A stretch of DNA of 64,000 nucleotides from the NCBI GenBank assembly GCA_965198875.1, contig CBDAPU010000001.1:1178001-1242000 (forward strand). The letters run 5' to 3'. Below, one piece after another: positions 35,900 through 44,656 of this stretch. This stretch comes from CBDAPU01 sp965198875. Its GTDB lineage: Bacteria; Pseudomonadota; Gammaproteobacteria; Eutrophobiales; Eutrophobiaceae. A program made the position numbers and the translations under genes. Every line of letters starts with the position of its first letter. Position 1 is the stretch's first letter. The notes beneath the pieces were generated by a model that saw only the letters and a program-made list of their open reading frames with translations, searched no databases and was not told the DNA's origin.

Positions 35900-38305
35900 A
35901 TGAGCGATAAAAACAGTTACGACTCCTCACAGATCAAGGTGTTAAAGGGGCTGGATGCCGTTAAGAAGCGGCCGGGCATGTATATCGGCGACACGGATGA
36001 TGGCACCGGTTTGCATCACATGGTCTTCGAAGTGGTGGACAACAGCATTGATGAGACGTTGGCGGGCTATTGCTCTGAGGTCCGGGTGGTTATTCATAGG
36101 GATGAGTCCGTCACTGTGGTGGATAACGGCCGCGGGATCCCGGTTGGCGAGCATGAAGAGGAAGGCGTATCGGCAGCGGAAGTGATCATGACCACACTGC
36201 ATTCCGGCGGCAAGTTCGATGATAATGCCTACAAGGTCTCCGGTGGTTTACATGGGGTGGGTGTGTCGGTGGTGAACGCCTTGTCAGCATCACTGGATGT
36301 GACGATCTACCAGGACGGCTATAGACATCAGCAGTCCTATAAACGGGGCGAGCCATTGGGGCCGTTGCAGCGAGGGGATCAGTCTGCAAGAACGGGCACA
36401 GAGATCCGGTTTTTGCCAAGCGAGCAGATATTTACAAACATTGCTTTTCACTACGATATCCTCGCCAAGCGGCTTCGGGAGCTGTCTTTCCTTAATTCGG
36501 GCGTGAAGATCACATTGACCGATGAGCGTAGCGGCAAGGAAGATGTGTTTGAATATCAGGGCGGTATCTGCGAGTTTGTAAAACACTTGAACCGAAACAA
36601 GGCGCCGTTGCACGAGACGGTGATAGATATCGATGTGAAAAGAGACGGTATCGCCGTGCAGTTGGCCATGCAGTGGAATGATTCATATCAGGAGAACACG
36701 TTTTGTTTTACCAACAACATCCCGCAAAAGGACGGCGGCACCCATCTGGCCGGGCTCAGGGGGGCACTGACACGGAGCTTGAATAACCATCTGGAGAGAT
36801 CCGGCCTCTCTACAAAGGCGAAAGTACCCATCACCGGGGATGACGTCAGGGAGGGATTGACCGCCGTGTTATCCATCAAGATCTCAGATCCCAAGTTTTC
36901 CTCTCAAACCAAGGACAAACTGGTCTCCAGTGAGGTCAGACCCGCCGTTGAATCATCCGTACTGGAAAAATTGCAGGAATTTTTACTGGAGAGACCGGTG
37001 GAGGCCAAAACCATATGCGAGAAGATCATCGATGCCGCCAGGGCCCGTGATGCGGCGAGAAAAGCCAGGGAATTAACACGCAGAAAAACGGCTTTGGATA
37101 TCGCCGGCCTGCCGGGCAAGTTAGCCGACTGTCAGGAGAAGGACCCGGCCGCCTCCGAGTTGTTTCTGGTTGAGGGCGACTCCGCCGGCGGCTCGGCAAA
37201 ACAGGGCAGAGATCGCCGTTATCAGGCGATATTGCCGTTGAAAGGGAAGATCTTGAATGTGGAGAAGGCCAGGTTCGATAAGATGTTGTCGTCCTCGGAG
37301 GTAGGCACATTGATAACGGCGCTGGGCTGTGGAATAGGTAAAGATGAGTTTGATATCAATAAATTGCGTTATCACCGGATCATCGTCATGACGGACGCCG
37401 ATGTGGATGGCTCACACATACGCACCCTTTTGCTGACGTTTTTTTATCGCCAGATGCCCCAGTTGCTGGAAAGAGGGCATGTGTACATTGCACAACCCCC
37501 CTTATTCAAGATCAGGAAAGGAAAAAAAGAACGCTATCTGAAAGATGAAGAGGAAAAAGAGGCGTACTTGCTGGAATTGGCCATGGCCGATGCGGACCTG
37601 CAGGTCTCCCAGGGCAGGGATATAGGCCATGCCCAGTTGGCGGGATTGGGAGACGTATACGTGAAGATGAAAAAGGAAATGGTGCGACTTGGCAGGCGCT
37701 ATCACCCGGATATGCTGGACGCCATAAGGTTGTTGCCGCCCTTATCCCCCACTGATTGCCAGCACAGGGAAAAGGTCGAAGGCTGGTTTGAGTTATTGCG
37801 AGAGCGCCTGGTGGCCCGGGGTTCAGGAGGCGCCCAATACGGCGTCGAGGTGTTTAGGGCGGCCAATGGTGAGGCGTATGGGGGCAGGGTGAACATCAAC
37901 ATCCACGGTATCGAGACGGTTTATATCCTTAACCCGGACTTCTTCGCCTCGCCTGACTATCACAATCTTGTTGCCCTGGAAAATCAATTTGCCCTGGATG
38001 GCGCTATCGTTCGCCGGGGTGAGAGAGAGCAGGCCGTTCATTCAGTCAAACAGGCCATTGACTGGTTGTTGGACGAGGCCAACCGTGGCCTGCATTTACA
38101 ACGATACAAGGGGCTGGGCGAGATGAACCCGGAGCAACTTTGGGAGACCACTATGGATGCATCAACACGCAATCTGTTTCAGGTGAATATAGAAGACGCC
38201 GTGGCGGCAGATCAGATCTTCACCACATTAATGGGCGATCAGGTTGAGCCCAGACGGGAGTTTATCGAGGCCCATGCCCTGACGGTGGAGAACCTGGATA
38301 CCTAA
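35900..38305 (+). CDS. gyrB: DNA gyrase subunit B
   Basis: ATPase subunit of gyrase, which introduces negative supercoils. The 801 residues begin with the GHKL ATPase domain (EVVDNSIDETLAG, GGLHGVGVSVVNALS). The TOPRIM domain has EGDSAGGSAKQGRDR and the metal DADVDGSHI. The C-terminal block QRYKGLGEMNPEQLWETTM is diagnostic of GyrB over ParE, as is the length. It overlaps comF by 4 bp tail to tail. Confidence 0.97.
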   Translation: MSDKNSYDSSQIKVLKGLDAVKKRPGMYIGDTDDGTGLHHMVFEVVDNSIDETLAGYCSEVRVVIHRDESVTVVDNGRGIPVGEHEEEGVSAAEVIMTTLHSGGKFDDNAYKVSGGLHGVGVSVVNALSASLDVTIYQDGYRHQQSYKRGEPLGPLQRGDQSARTGTEIRFLPSEQIFTNIAFHYDILAKRLRELSFLNSGVKITLTDERSGKEDVFEYQGGICEFVKHLNRNKAPLHETVIDIDVKRDGIAVQLAMQWNDSYQENTFCFTNNIPQKDGGTHLAGLRGALTRSLNNHLERSGLSTKAKVPITGDDVREGLTAVLSIKISDPKFSSQTKDKLVSSEVRPAVESSVLEKLQEFLLERPVEAKTICEKIIDAARARDAARKARELTRRKTALDIAGLPGKLADCQEKDPAASELFLVEGDSAGGSAKQGRDRRYQAILPLKGKILNVEKARFDKMLSSSEVGTLITALGCGIGKDEFDINKLRYHRIIVMTDADVDGSHIRTLLLTFFYRQMPQLLERGHVYIAQPPLFKIRKGKKERYLKDEEEKEAYLLELAMADADLQVSQGRDIGHAQLAGLGDVYVKMKKEMVRLGRRYHPDMLDAIRLLPPLSPTDCQHREKVEGWFELLRERLVARGSGGAQYGVEVFRAANGEAYGGRVNINIHGIETVYILNPDFFASPDYHNLVALENQFALDGAIVRRGEREQAVHSVKQAIDWLLDEANRGLHLQRYKGLGEMNPEQLWETTMDASTRNLFQVNIEDAVAADQIFTTLMGDQVEPRREFIEAHALTVENLDT

Positions 38306-38979
38306 TTTTTATTTGGCGTTGCCCGGGCCAGGCTCCAGATCGCTATCATCTCGACGCCGCCTTTTTTCAACAGGGACGCTATTTCCGTGACAGTTGCCCC
38401 GGTGGTCACCACATCATCTATCAGTGCGATGCTCTTATAAACGGGGGCCTGCGCCAGAGAAAATGCGCCGCGCACATTGCCCCTTCGCTCTGAGGGGTTA
38501 AGCCCGTGTTGTTCCTGGGTTGATCTCATCCGCCTTAGCAAGCGCAGATCCAGGGGGATATTGAGTGCCCGACCTATTATTTTTCCGAGCTCAATCGCCT
38601 GGTTAAATCCGCGCGCTCTTAGCTTGTCCCGATGCATGGGCACCGGGACGATGCACTCCGGCGGTGATGAGCGCTTTGTCCTGATTGAGGAGATCAGTTC
38701 TGAGCACAAGGGGCGAAGCATATCGAAACGGCACTGGTATTTGATCTTTTTGATCATGATATCCACGGGATAGCGATAACGGTATGCCGACAGACAGGTG
38801 TCAAACGGGGGCGGATCAAGCGAGCATTGCCCACAAAGTCCCGGTGTGATCATGGGTGTGCCGCAGGCCCGGCAACACCCCTGCAAGGCCGGCAGATCGG
38901 CAAAGCAATCACCACAGAGCCCGCCAGCGGTGGCATGGCTCGTATCCTCACACAACAGGCAGGGTTGAGCCAGGAACAT
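38302..38979 (-). CDS. comF: ComF/GntX family phosphoribosyltransferase-like protein
   Basis: ComF-family protein linked to DNA uptake in competent bacteria; biochemistry poorly known. The N-terminal zinc-finger region has several CxxC pairs (CLLC, CGDC, CRAC, CGQC). The phosphoribosyltransferase domain carries VPVPMHRDKLRARGFNQA and the PRPP loop LIDDVVTTGAT. The 225 residues are typical. It is divergent from bioB, as in many gammaproteobacteria, and its 3' end overlaps gyrB by 4 bp. Confidence 0.92.
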   Translation of the reverse strand: MFLAQPCLLCEDTSHATAGGLCGDCFADLPALQGCCRACGTPMITPGLCGQCSLDPPPFDTCLSAYRYRYPVDIMIKKIKYQCRFDMLRPLCSELISSIRTKRSSPPECIVPVPMHRDKLRARGFNQAIELGKIIGRALNIPLDLRLLRRMRSTQEQHGLNPSERRGNVRGAFSLAQAPVYKSIALIDDVVTTGATVTEIASLLKKGGVEMIAIWSLARATPNKN

Positions 38980-39026
38980 GAGAGTTGAGGTGAAGATAAG
39001 TAGTCAACCAAAGAACCTGTTCGGGG

Positions 39027-39057
39027 TTGACAATGATCGGCCTGATGATGTTATGGT
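39027..39057 (+). promoter_or_regulatory. Possible bioB promoter
   Basis: TTGACA at 39027-39032 is followed after 19 bp by TATGGT (39052-39057), preceded by TG one base earlier as in extended -10 elements. It is 33 bp before the bioB ATG. No BirA operator palindrome was seen around it. Confidence 0.35.
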
Positions 39058-39089
39058 GTCCCCGGATTCATTGATGAGAGTGTTTAATA

Positions 39090-40070
39090 ATGCCACTGCT
39101 TGCTGAGCCCCCCGCCTCTGCCTCCGCTGTCCTGCGCCATGATTGGACCCTGGATGAGATAATAACATTGTATGAACAACCGTTTAACGATTTATTGTAT
39201 GACGCACACCGGATCCACCGCAACAGCTTTGATCCCAATGAGGTTCAGCTAAGCACCCTGCTGAATATAAAAAGCGGCGGCTGTCCCGAGGACTGTGCCT
39301 ACTGCCCGCAAAGCGCCCGTTACAGCACGGGTGTTGATAATGAGGCCCTGCTCTCCTATGAGCAGGTTATCCAATCCGCCCAACAGGCTAAGGAGTCCGG
39401 GGCAACCCGTTTTTGTATGGGCGCCGCCTGGCGTAGCCCTAAGGACAGGGACATGGAGCGCATCACCAAAATAGTGTCCGGGGTGAAGGCCCTCGGGCTT
39501 GAGACCTGCATGACGTTAGGCATGTTGAAGGCAGAGCAGGCCAGGCGCCTAAAACAGGCGGGGCTGGATTACTACAACCACAACATCGACACCTCTGAGG
39601 CGTTTTATGAGGAGATCATCAGCACGCGCACCTATCAGGAGCGGCTGGACACCCTGGCCCATGTCCGTGATGCGGGTATGAGCGTATGTTGTGGCGGCAT
39701 CGTTGGGATGGGCGAGTCGCGCAATGACAGGGCGGCCATGTTGCAGACACTGGCCTGTTTGCCGGAGCACCCCGAGAGCGTTCCCGTCAACATGCTGGTC
39801 AAGGTGGATGGCACCCCGCTGGCAGAGCAGGCCGAGCTGGATCATTTTGATCTGGTGCGAACGATAGCCTGCGCGAGGATCACCATGCCGTTTTCCTGTG
39901 TACGCCTGTCGGCAGGTCGCACCGAGATGAGCGAGACCCTACAGGCGCTGTGTTTTTATGCCGGTGCTAACTCTATTTTTTACGGGGAGCGGCTGTTGAC
40001 GACCGAGAACCCGCAGCTCTCCAAAGATCAACATCTGTTTGAAAAACTGGGGATCACAGCCAGGCAATAA
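39090..40070 (+). CDS. bioB: Biotin synthase
   Basis: Radical-SAM enzyme inserting sulfur into dethiobiotin. The CxxxCxxC cluster motif is in GGCPEDCAYCPQSARY; later blocks are YNHNIDTS and CCGGIVGMGES. The 326 residues are normal. It is first of bioB-bioF-bioC-bioD, divergent from comF; gaps and overlaps downstream are tight, so the four form one operon. Confidence 0.97.
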   Translation: MPLLAEPPASASAVLRHDWTLDEIITLYEQPFNDLLYDAHRIHRNSFDPNEVQLSTLLNIKSGGCPEDCAYCPQSARYSTGVDNEALLSYEQVIQSAQQAKESGATRFCMGAAWRSPKDRDMERITKIVSGVKALGLETCMTLGMLKAEQARRLKQAGLDYYNHNIDTSEAFYEEIISTRTYQERLDTLAHVRDAGMSVCCGGIVGMGESRNDRAAMLQTLACLPEHPESVPVNMLVKVDGTPLAEQAELDHFDLVRTIACARITMPFSCVRLSAGRTEMSETLQALCFYAGANSIFYGERLLTTENPQLSKDQHLFEKLGITARQ

Positions 40071-40085
40071 TACGCATTCCCTGTT

Positions 40086-41261
40086 GTGCAACCGCTTTCA
40101 TTTAAGTTAAGTCTTGAGAAAATAAAGGCCGCCGGTTTATTTCGCACAAGGCAGGCCATTGCCTCGCCACAGGCCGCCGTTGTCAGCGTGGGGGGGGAGA
40201 GACGGGTAAACTTTTGTAGCAATGATTACCTGGGTCTGGCCAACGATGAAAGGCTTGTGTGTGCGCTACAGCAAGGGGCGCAAGAATACGGCGTGGGCAG
40301 TGGCGGCTCGCAACTGCTCAGTGGCCGAAGCCTCGCCCATCAATCTCTGGAGGAGGCGGTGGCGCAGAAACTGGGAAGGGCCCGGGCGCTGGTGTTTTCA
40401 AGCGGTTATCTGGCTAATCTGGCTATAATGCAGACGTTTGTCTCGGGCAGGGATGAGGTGATCATCATGGATAAGCACAACCATACCTCCCTGATCGACG
40501 GCGCCCTGTTATCGAGGGCTAAGTTAAAACGATACCCGCACAACAACATCAAGATGATGGAGGGGCTTTGCGCCGACGGCGCCACGTTAGTGGCGACGGA
40601 TGGGGTGTTCAGTATGGATGGCGACATCGCACCGCTGCCGGGCATCGTCAGGGCCTGTGAAAAACACCATGTCCTGCTGGCTGTGGATGACGCCCATGGT
40701 TTTGGGGTATTGGGTGCGGGTGGCGGCGGGACCCTTGAGCATTATTGTCTTGATGAAAAACAGGCGCCTGTCCTGATGGCGACATTCGGTAAGTCCTGCG
40801 GGGCGATGGGGGCGTTTGTGGCGGGGTCGGATGACGTTATCGAGATGATCATACAAAAGGGGCGCTCGTATATCTATACCACCGCCTTGCCGCCGGCCAT
40901 AGCGGTGGTGGCCAAACGGGCCCTGGGGATCATCACGGAGGAAGGCTGGCGCCGGGAAAAACTCACCCGCCTGATCAGTCGCTTCAGAGAAGGGGCGGAG
41001 CAATTGGGGTTGCCCACCGTGGACTCCGTAACACCCATACAGGCCCTTATACTGGGTAGCGCCGAGGCCGCAGTTAAGGGCAGCGCCTATCTTAAAGATA
41101 AGGGCTTGTTGGTTAATGGGATTCGCTCACCAACGGTGCCAAAGAACACGGAAAGACTGAGAATCACGCTGACGACCGGCCACACCAGCACACAGGTTGA
41201 TCAACTGCTGGAGGGGCTGGCGGGGTTAAAGACGATGTTAAACCTCAAGGCGCGGCCATGA
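40086..41261 (+). CDS. bioF: 8-amino-7-oxononanoate synthase
   Basis: PLP enzyme joining pimeloyl-ACP and alanine. It starts at GTG 40086 (391 residues). Blocks NFCSNDYLGLAND, GSGGSQLLSGRS, DDAHGFGVLG and the PLP lysine in ATFGKSCGAMG are all present. Its TGA overlaps the bioC ATG (ATGA). The usual bioH between bioF and bioC is absent. Confidence 0.96.
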   Translation: MQPLSFKLSLEKIKAAGLFRTRQAIASPQAAVVSVGGERRVNFCSNDYLGLANDERLVCALQQGAQEYGVGSGGSQLLSGRSLAHQSLEEAVAQKLGRARALVFSSGYLANLAIMQTFVSGRDEVIIMDKHNHTSLIDGALLSRAKLKRYPHNNIKMMEGLCADGATLVATDGVFSMDGDIAPLPGIVRACEKHHVLLAVDDAHGFGVLGAGGGGTLEHYCLDEKQAPVLMATFGKSCGAMGAFVAGSDDVIEMIIQKGRSYIYTTALPPAIAVVAKRALGIITEEGWRREKLTRLISRFREGAEQLGLPTVDSVTPIQALILGSAEAAVKGSAYLKDKGLLVNGIRSPTVPKNTERLRITLTTGHTSTQVDQLLEGLAGLKTMLNLKARP

Positions 41262-42154
41262 AGCGGATATCCCTCGCTCATGCCTATGAAAAGGACAAGG
41301 CTAAAATACGGCGAAACTTTAATGCCGCCGCCGACACCTACGATCAGGTTGCGGTGTTGCAGCGGGTGATCGGGGAGAGGTTGTTAGAACGGCTGGAGGT
41401 GATGAGGCTACGCCCGAGGCGCATATTGGATCTGGGCTCGGGAACGGGTCTGGCTACACGGGAATTGGGCAAGCGGTATAAAAAGGCGCAGATCGTCCAG
41501 CTTGATCTGGCCTTAAGCATGTTGATGGTCGCCAGGAGACAAAACAGCGGTGTTGTTAATCGGCAATACCTCGTCTGCGCGGATGCTGAATCACTGCCTT
41601 TGGATAACGGGTGTGCGGACATGGTGTTCTCAAATCTCATGTTCCAGTGGGCCGCACAACTTAACAGGTTGTTGGCGGAGTGTTGCCGGGTGTTGCGGCC
41701 CGGGGCCCTGTGTCTTTTTTCAACCTTTGGCCCGGACTCGTTAAAGGAGTTGCGCCAGAGCTGGGCGAAAGTGGACGAGCATACCCATGTGAATGCGTTT
41801 CTCGACATGCATGATATTGGGGACGCCTTAATTGGAGCCGGTTTTGTTGATCCGGTCATGGAGAGAGAGCGCTTTTCTCTGTTGTATGATGATGGCATGG
41901 CGCTAATGCAGGAGCTAAAGAGGCTGGGCGCTGGTAACGTCAATGCCGGAAGACGCAAGTCCCTGATGGGCAAAGCCGCGTTGGAGGACATGTTGCGAGA
42001 GTATAAAAACCGCTTTGGTGCAGAGAAGTTACCGGCCACGTTTGAGGCGATATACGGGCATGCCTGGGCGCCCCTTGTGAGACCCGCCGGGACGGTTGCT
42101 GGGGCAACGGCGAGTTTTCCGGTATCAGCGTTGAAAGCCAGACGGGGATCATAG
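41258..42154 (+). CDS. bioC: Malonyl-ACP O-methyltransferase BioC
   Basis: Methylates malonyl-ACP so that fatty-acid synthesis can build the pimeloyl chain. The 298 residues have the SAM motif ILDLGSGTGLATRELG, a middle block SNLMFQWAAQLNRLL and a CRVLRPGALCLFSTFGPDSL segment typical of BioC. It overlaps bioF by 4 bp and ends 3 bp before bioD. The methyl ester it creates normally needs BioH, which is not encoded here. Confidence 0.94.
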   Translation: MKRISLAHAYEKDKAKIRRNFNAAADTYDQVAVLQRVIGERLLERLEVMRLRPRRILDLGSGTGLATRELGKRYKKAQIVQLDLALSMLMVARRQNSGVVNRQYLVCADAESLPLDNGCADMVFSNLMFQWAAQLNRLLAECCRVLRPGALCLFSTFGPDSLKELRQSWAKVDEHTHVNAFLDMHDIGDALIGAGFVDPVMERERFSLLYDDGMALMQELKRLGAGNVNAGRRKSLMGKAALEDMLREYKNRFGAEKLPATFEAIYGHAWAPLVRPAGTVAGATASFPVSALKARRGS

Positions 42155-42157
42155 CCC

Positions 42158-42844
42158 ATGGGTGATGTGTTTATCACCGGCACCGATACGCAAGCGGGCA
42201 AGACCTGGGCTGCGCTTGGGGTGATGGCGAAGGCGCAAGGCCGTGGCATGGTGGTAGATGGCATGAAGCCGGTGGCCAGCGGCTGTGAATGGGTAGAAGG
42301 CGGGCAGAGAAACCAGGACGCCTTGCAAATACAGGCGCAATCAAGCCGGGCACATCCATATGAAACCATTAACCCCTATGCTTTTGCCGCGCCTGTCGCC
42401 CCACACATTGCGGCGCAAAATGAGGGAATTGTGGTTCAGCCCGAGGTGATAAAAAAGGCGTTTTGCAACATAAAGAAAGGCGCCGATCTGATTGTTGTGG
42501 AGGGGGTGGGGGGATGGCGTGTGCCCATGGGGCCGGGGCTACAGACGCAAGACGTGGTTCGTCTGCTGGATTTAAGGGTTATTCTGGTGGTCGGCCTGCG
42601 CTTGGGTTGCATCAATCATGCCGTGCTCACCCATGAATCCATCATGGCCGCCGGCATACCGCTGGCGGGTTGGTTGGCCAGTAGCGTGATCCCCGCCTAT
42701 CAGGAGACACAGGCCACGATAGATTTTCTATGTGAGCAGATCCACGCCCCGTTTTTGGGTCGCATCCCTCACCTGCATGGGCTTGATTCGGTGCATATCG
42801 CCACTGCTCTTAACATAGACAGTGTTCTCTCTTCATCGCCATGA
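42158..42844 (+). CDS. bioD: Dethiobiotin synthetase
   Basis: ATP-dependent closure of the ureido ring to dethiobiotin. The 228 residues begin with the P-loop GTDTQAGKTW and include GMKPVASG and VVEGVGGWRVPM. It is last of the bio operon, followed by 119 bp before the DUF2244 gene of the oxidase cluster. bioA, needed between BioF and BioD, is not in the window. Confidence 0.96.
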   Translation: MGDVFITGTDTQAGKTWAALGVMAKAQGRGMVVDGMKPVASGCEWVEGGQRNQDALQIQAQSSRAHPYETINPYAFAAPVAPHIAAQNEGIVVQPEVIKKAFCNIKKGADLIVVEGVGGWRVPMGPGLQTQDVVRLLDLRVILVVGLRLGCINHAVLTHESIMAAGIPLAGWLASSVIPAYQETQATIDFLCEQIHAPFLGRIPHLHGLDSVHIATALNIDSVLSSSP

Positions 42845-42963
42845 AACCGGTGTGGACAGATCACAAACTTGCATCACATTAGCAATCGGGGCATATTATC
42901 GCTTGATGGACAACTTCTCTTCAAGATGAAAGTGGTGCATCAAATGATTGAAGGTGCGAAGGT

Positions 42964-43452
42964 ATGATACAGGAATTAGCAAGCGAGCAGAGGCGACACA
43001 CCGTTATCATCGCCCCAAACCAGTCTATGTCATGGGGCGGGTTGTTGTTGGCGTACACGGGTATTGCCGGGGTTACCCTGAGCGTAGGCATTTACTTTTG
43101 GGCGCACGGATTTACTTTGGTGCTGCCGTTTTCCGGGCTGGAATTGTTGGCGTTGGGGGCGGCGTTGTATGTAACGGCCTGGCGGGGCGGGAGACGGGAA
43201 GTGATTACCATCAGTGATGATACGATCTGTGTTGAATCAGGGCGCAAAAAGCCTGAACAGCGGCATCATTTCCAGCGCTACTGGGCCAGGGTCGTGTTAC
43301 AACGTCCGTGGGTTGCCTGGCACCCAAGCAGGTTGTTGATCCGCGCGCGGGGTCTGGAGATTGAAGTCGGGCGGTTTTTGAACGAGCAGGAGCGCACCGG
43401 GCTGGCTAGAATTTTAACATCGGCTATCGGCCAACATAAGGCAGGTGTGTAA
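42964..43452 (+). CDS. DUF2244 membrane protein upstream of cox genes
   Basis: 162-residue protein with two N-terminal transmembrane segments (about residues 25-45 and 52-70) and a cytoplasmic domain containing WARVVLQRPWVAWHPSRLLI and a VGRFLNEQER segment. This matches the DUF2244 family, which commonly lies next to cytochrome oxidase genes in proteobacteria. The start ATG 42964 has GAAGGT upstream. The function is unknown, but the context suggests oxidase assembly or membrane integrity. Confidence 0.82.
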   Translation: MIQELASEQRRHTVIIAPNQSMSWGGLLLAYTGIAGVTLSVGIYFWAHGFTLVLPFSGLELLALGAALYVTAWRGGRREVITISDDTICVESGRKKPEQRHHFQRYWARVVLQRPWVAWHPSRLLIRARGLEIEVGRFLNEQERTGLARILTSAIGQHKAGV

Positions 43453-43485
43453 AATGTCAATAAAGGCAACGTTGAGGAATACGCC

Positions 43486-44628
43486 ATGTTCGTCAGAGGC
43501 ATGAAACATTTTTTTGTGACGTCCTTCTCCTTGTTACTGCTGTTTGGCGTGCGGCTCGCCCATGCAGAATATGGTTTGAATATGACCCAGGGGGTGACCC
43601 CTATAAGCCGCAACATCTATGATCTGCACATGCTCATTTTTTATATCTGCTGTGCCATTGCGGTGGTGGTGTTCGGGATCATGTTCTGGTCTATTTTTCA
43701 TCATCGAAAAGCCCGGGGCGCCGTGGCCGCCAAGTTTCATCATTCCACCAGACTGGAGATCATCTGGACGACAATCCCCGTGCTGATTTTAATCGGCATG
43801 GCGGTGCCCGCCACAAAGTCGTTGATCCTGATCGAGTCAACCGGTGATGCGGACATGACCATCAAGATCACCGGTTATCAGTGGCGTTGGCATTACGAGT
43901 ATGTTGAAGAGGGTTTCGGTTTCTTTAGCTCGTTGGACAAAAACAGCAATGCGGCGAGGCAAAAGGCCTCCGGCATCGACCCGCACGGCGTTGAGAATTA
44001 TCTGCTGGATGTGGACAACCCGGTGGTGGTGCCGGTCGGACAGAAGATCCGCTTTATGACCACGGCCGCCGATGTTATCCATTCCTGGTGGGTGCCGGCG
44101 CTGGGCTGGAAGCGTGATTCCATCCCCGGGTTCATCAATGAATCATGGGCGGTAATAGAAGAGGAAGGGATCTACCGCGGCCAGTGCGCCGAGTTGTGCG
44201 GTCGTGATCATGCCTTCATGCCGATTGTTTTGAAGGCCGTCAGTGAAGACGCCTATTATGACTGGGTTGGCGAGATGATGGTGGCCGCCATGGACGCCAA
44301 TGCCGGGGCGGATCGGGAATGGGCTATGGATGAGCTAATGGAGCGGGGCGAGCAGGTTTACAGCACATTTTGCGTCGCCTGCCACCAGGCCAACGGCCAG
44401 GGTATTCCGGGCGCATTTAAGGCGCTGGTCGGTAGCCCCGTGGCCACGGGGCCCATAGAAGGGCATATCGATTCGGTGGTAAACGGGGTGGCCGGCACGG
44501 CCATGGCGGCGTTCGGCTCGCAACTGAACGATGTGGATATCGCCGCCGTTGTTACCTATGAGCGTAACGCCTGGGGCAACAACATGGGCGATCTGGTACA
44601 GCCGTCCACCATTGCGGAACTAAGATAG
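43486..44628 (+). CDS. coxB: Cytochrome c oxidase subunit II with fused cytochrome c (caa3 type)
   Basis: Accepts electrons from cytochrome c at the CuA centre. A signal peptide is followed by two membrane helices and the CuA cupredoxin domain: His in HSWWVPALGWK, then GQCAELCGRDHAFM with the two Cys, His and Met ligands. A C-terminal cytochrome c domain has the heme motif CVACH near residue 303, which is absent in plain aa3 oxidases. GAGGAAT precedes the ATG. It is followed after 28 bp by coxA. Confidence 0.96.
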   Translation: MFVRGMKHFFVTSFSLLLLFGVRLAHAEYGLNMTQGVTPISRNIYDLHMLIFYICCAIAVVVFGIMFWSIFHHRKARGAVAAKFHHSTRLEIIWTTIPVLILIGMAVPATKSLILIESTGDADMTIKITGYQWRWHYEYVEEGFGFFSSLDKNSNAARQKASGIDPHGVENYLLDVDNPVVVPVGQKIRFMTTAADVIHSWWVPALGWKRDSIPGFINESWAVIEEEGIYRGQCAELCGRDHAFMPIVLKAVSEDAYYDWVGEMMVAAMDANAGADREWAMDELMERGEQVYSTFCVACHQANGQGIPGAFKALVGSPVATGPIEGHIDSVVNGVAGTAMAAFGSQLNDVDIAAVVTYERNAWGNNMGDLVQPSTIAELR

Positions 44629-44656
44629 GTATGAATGTTAATAAGAGGGTAATGTT

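Noticed and set aside
41344..42369. Long minus-strand open frame of 341 codons opposite bioC/bioD
   Set aside because: It lies antisense to two well-recognised biotin genes, has low-complexity composition and no recognisable domain; GC-rich coding DNA often gives such shadows.
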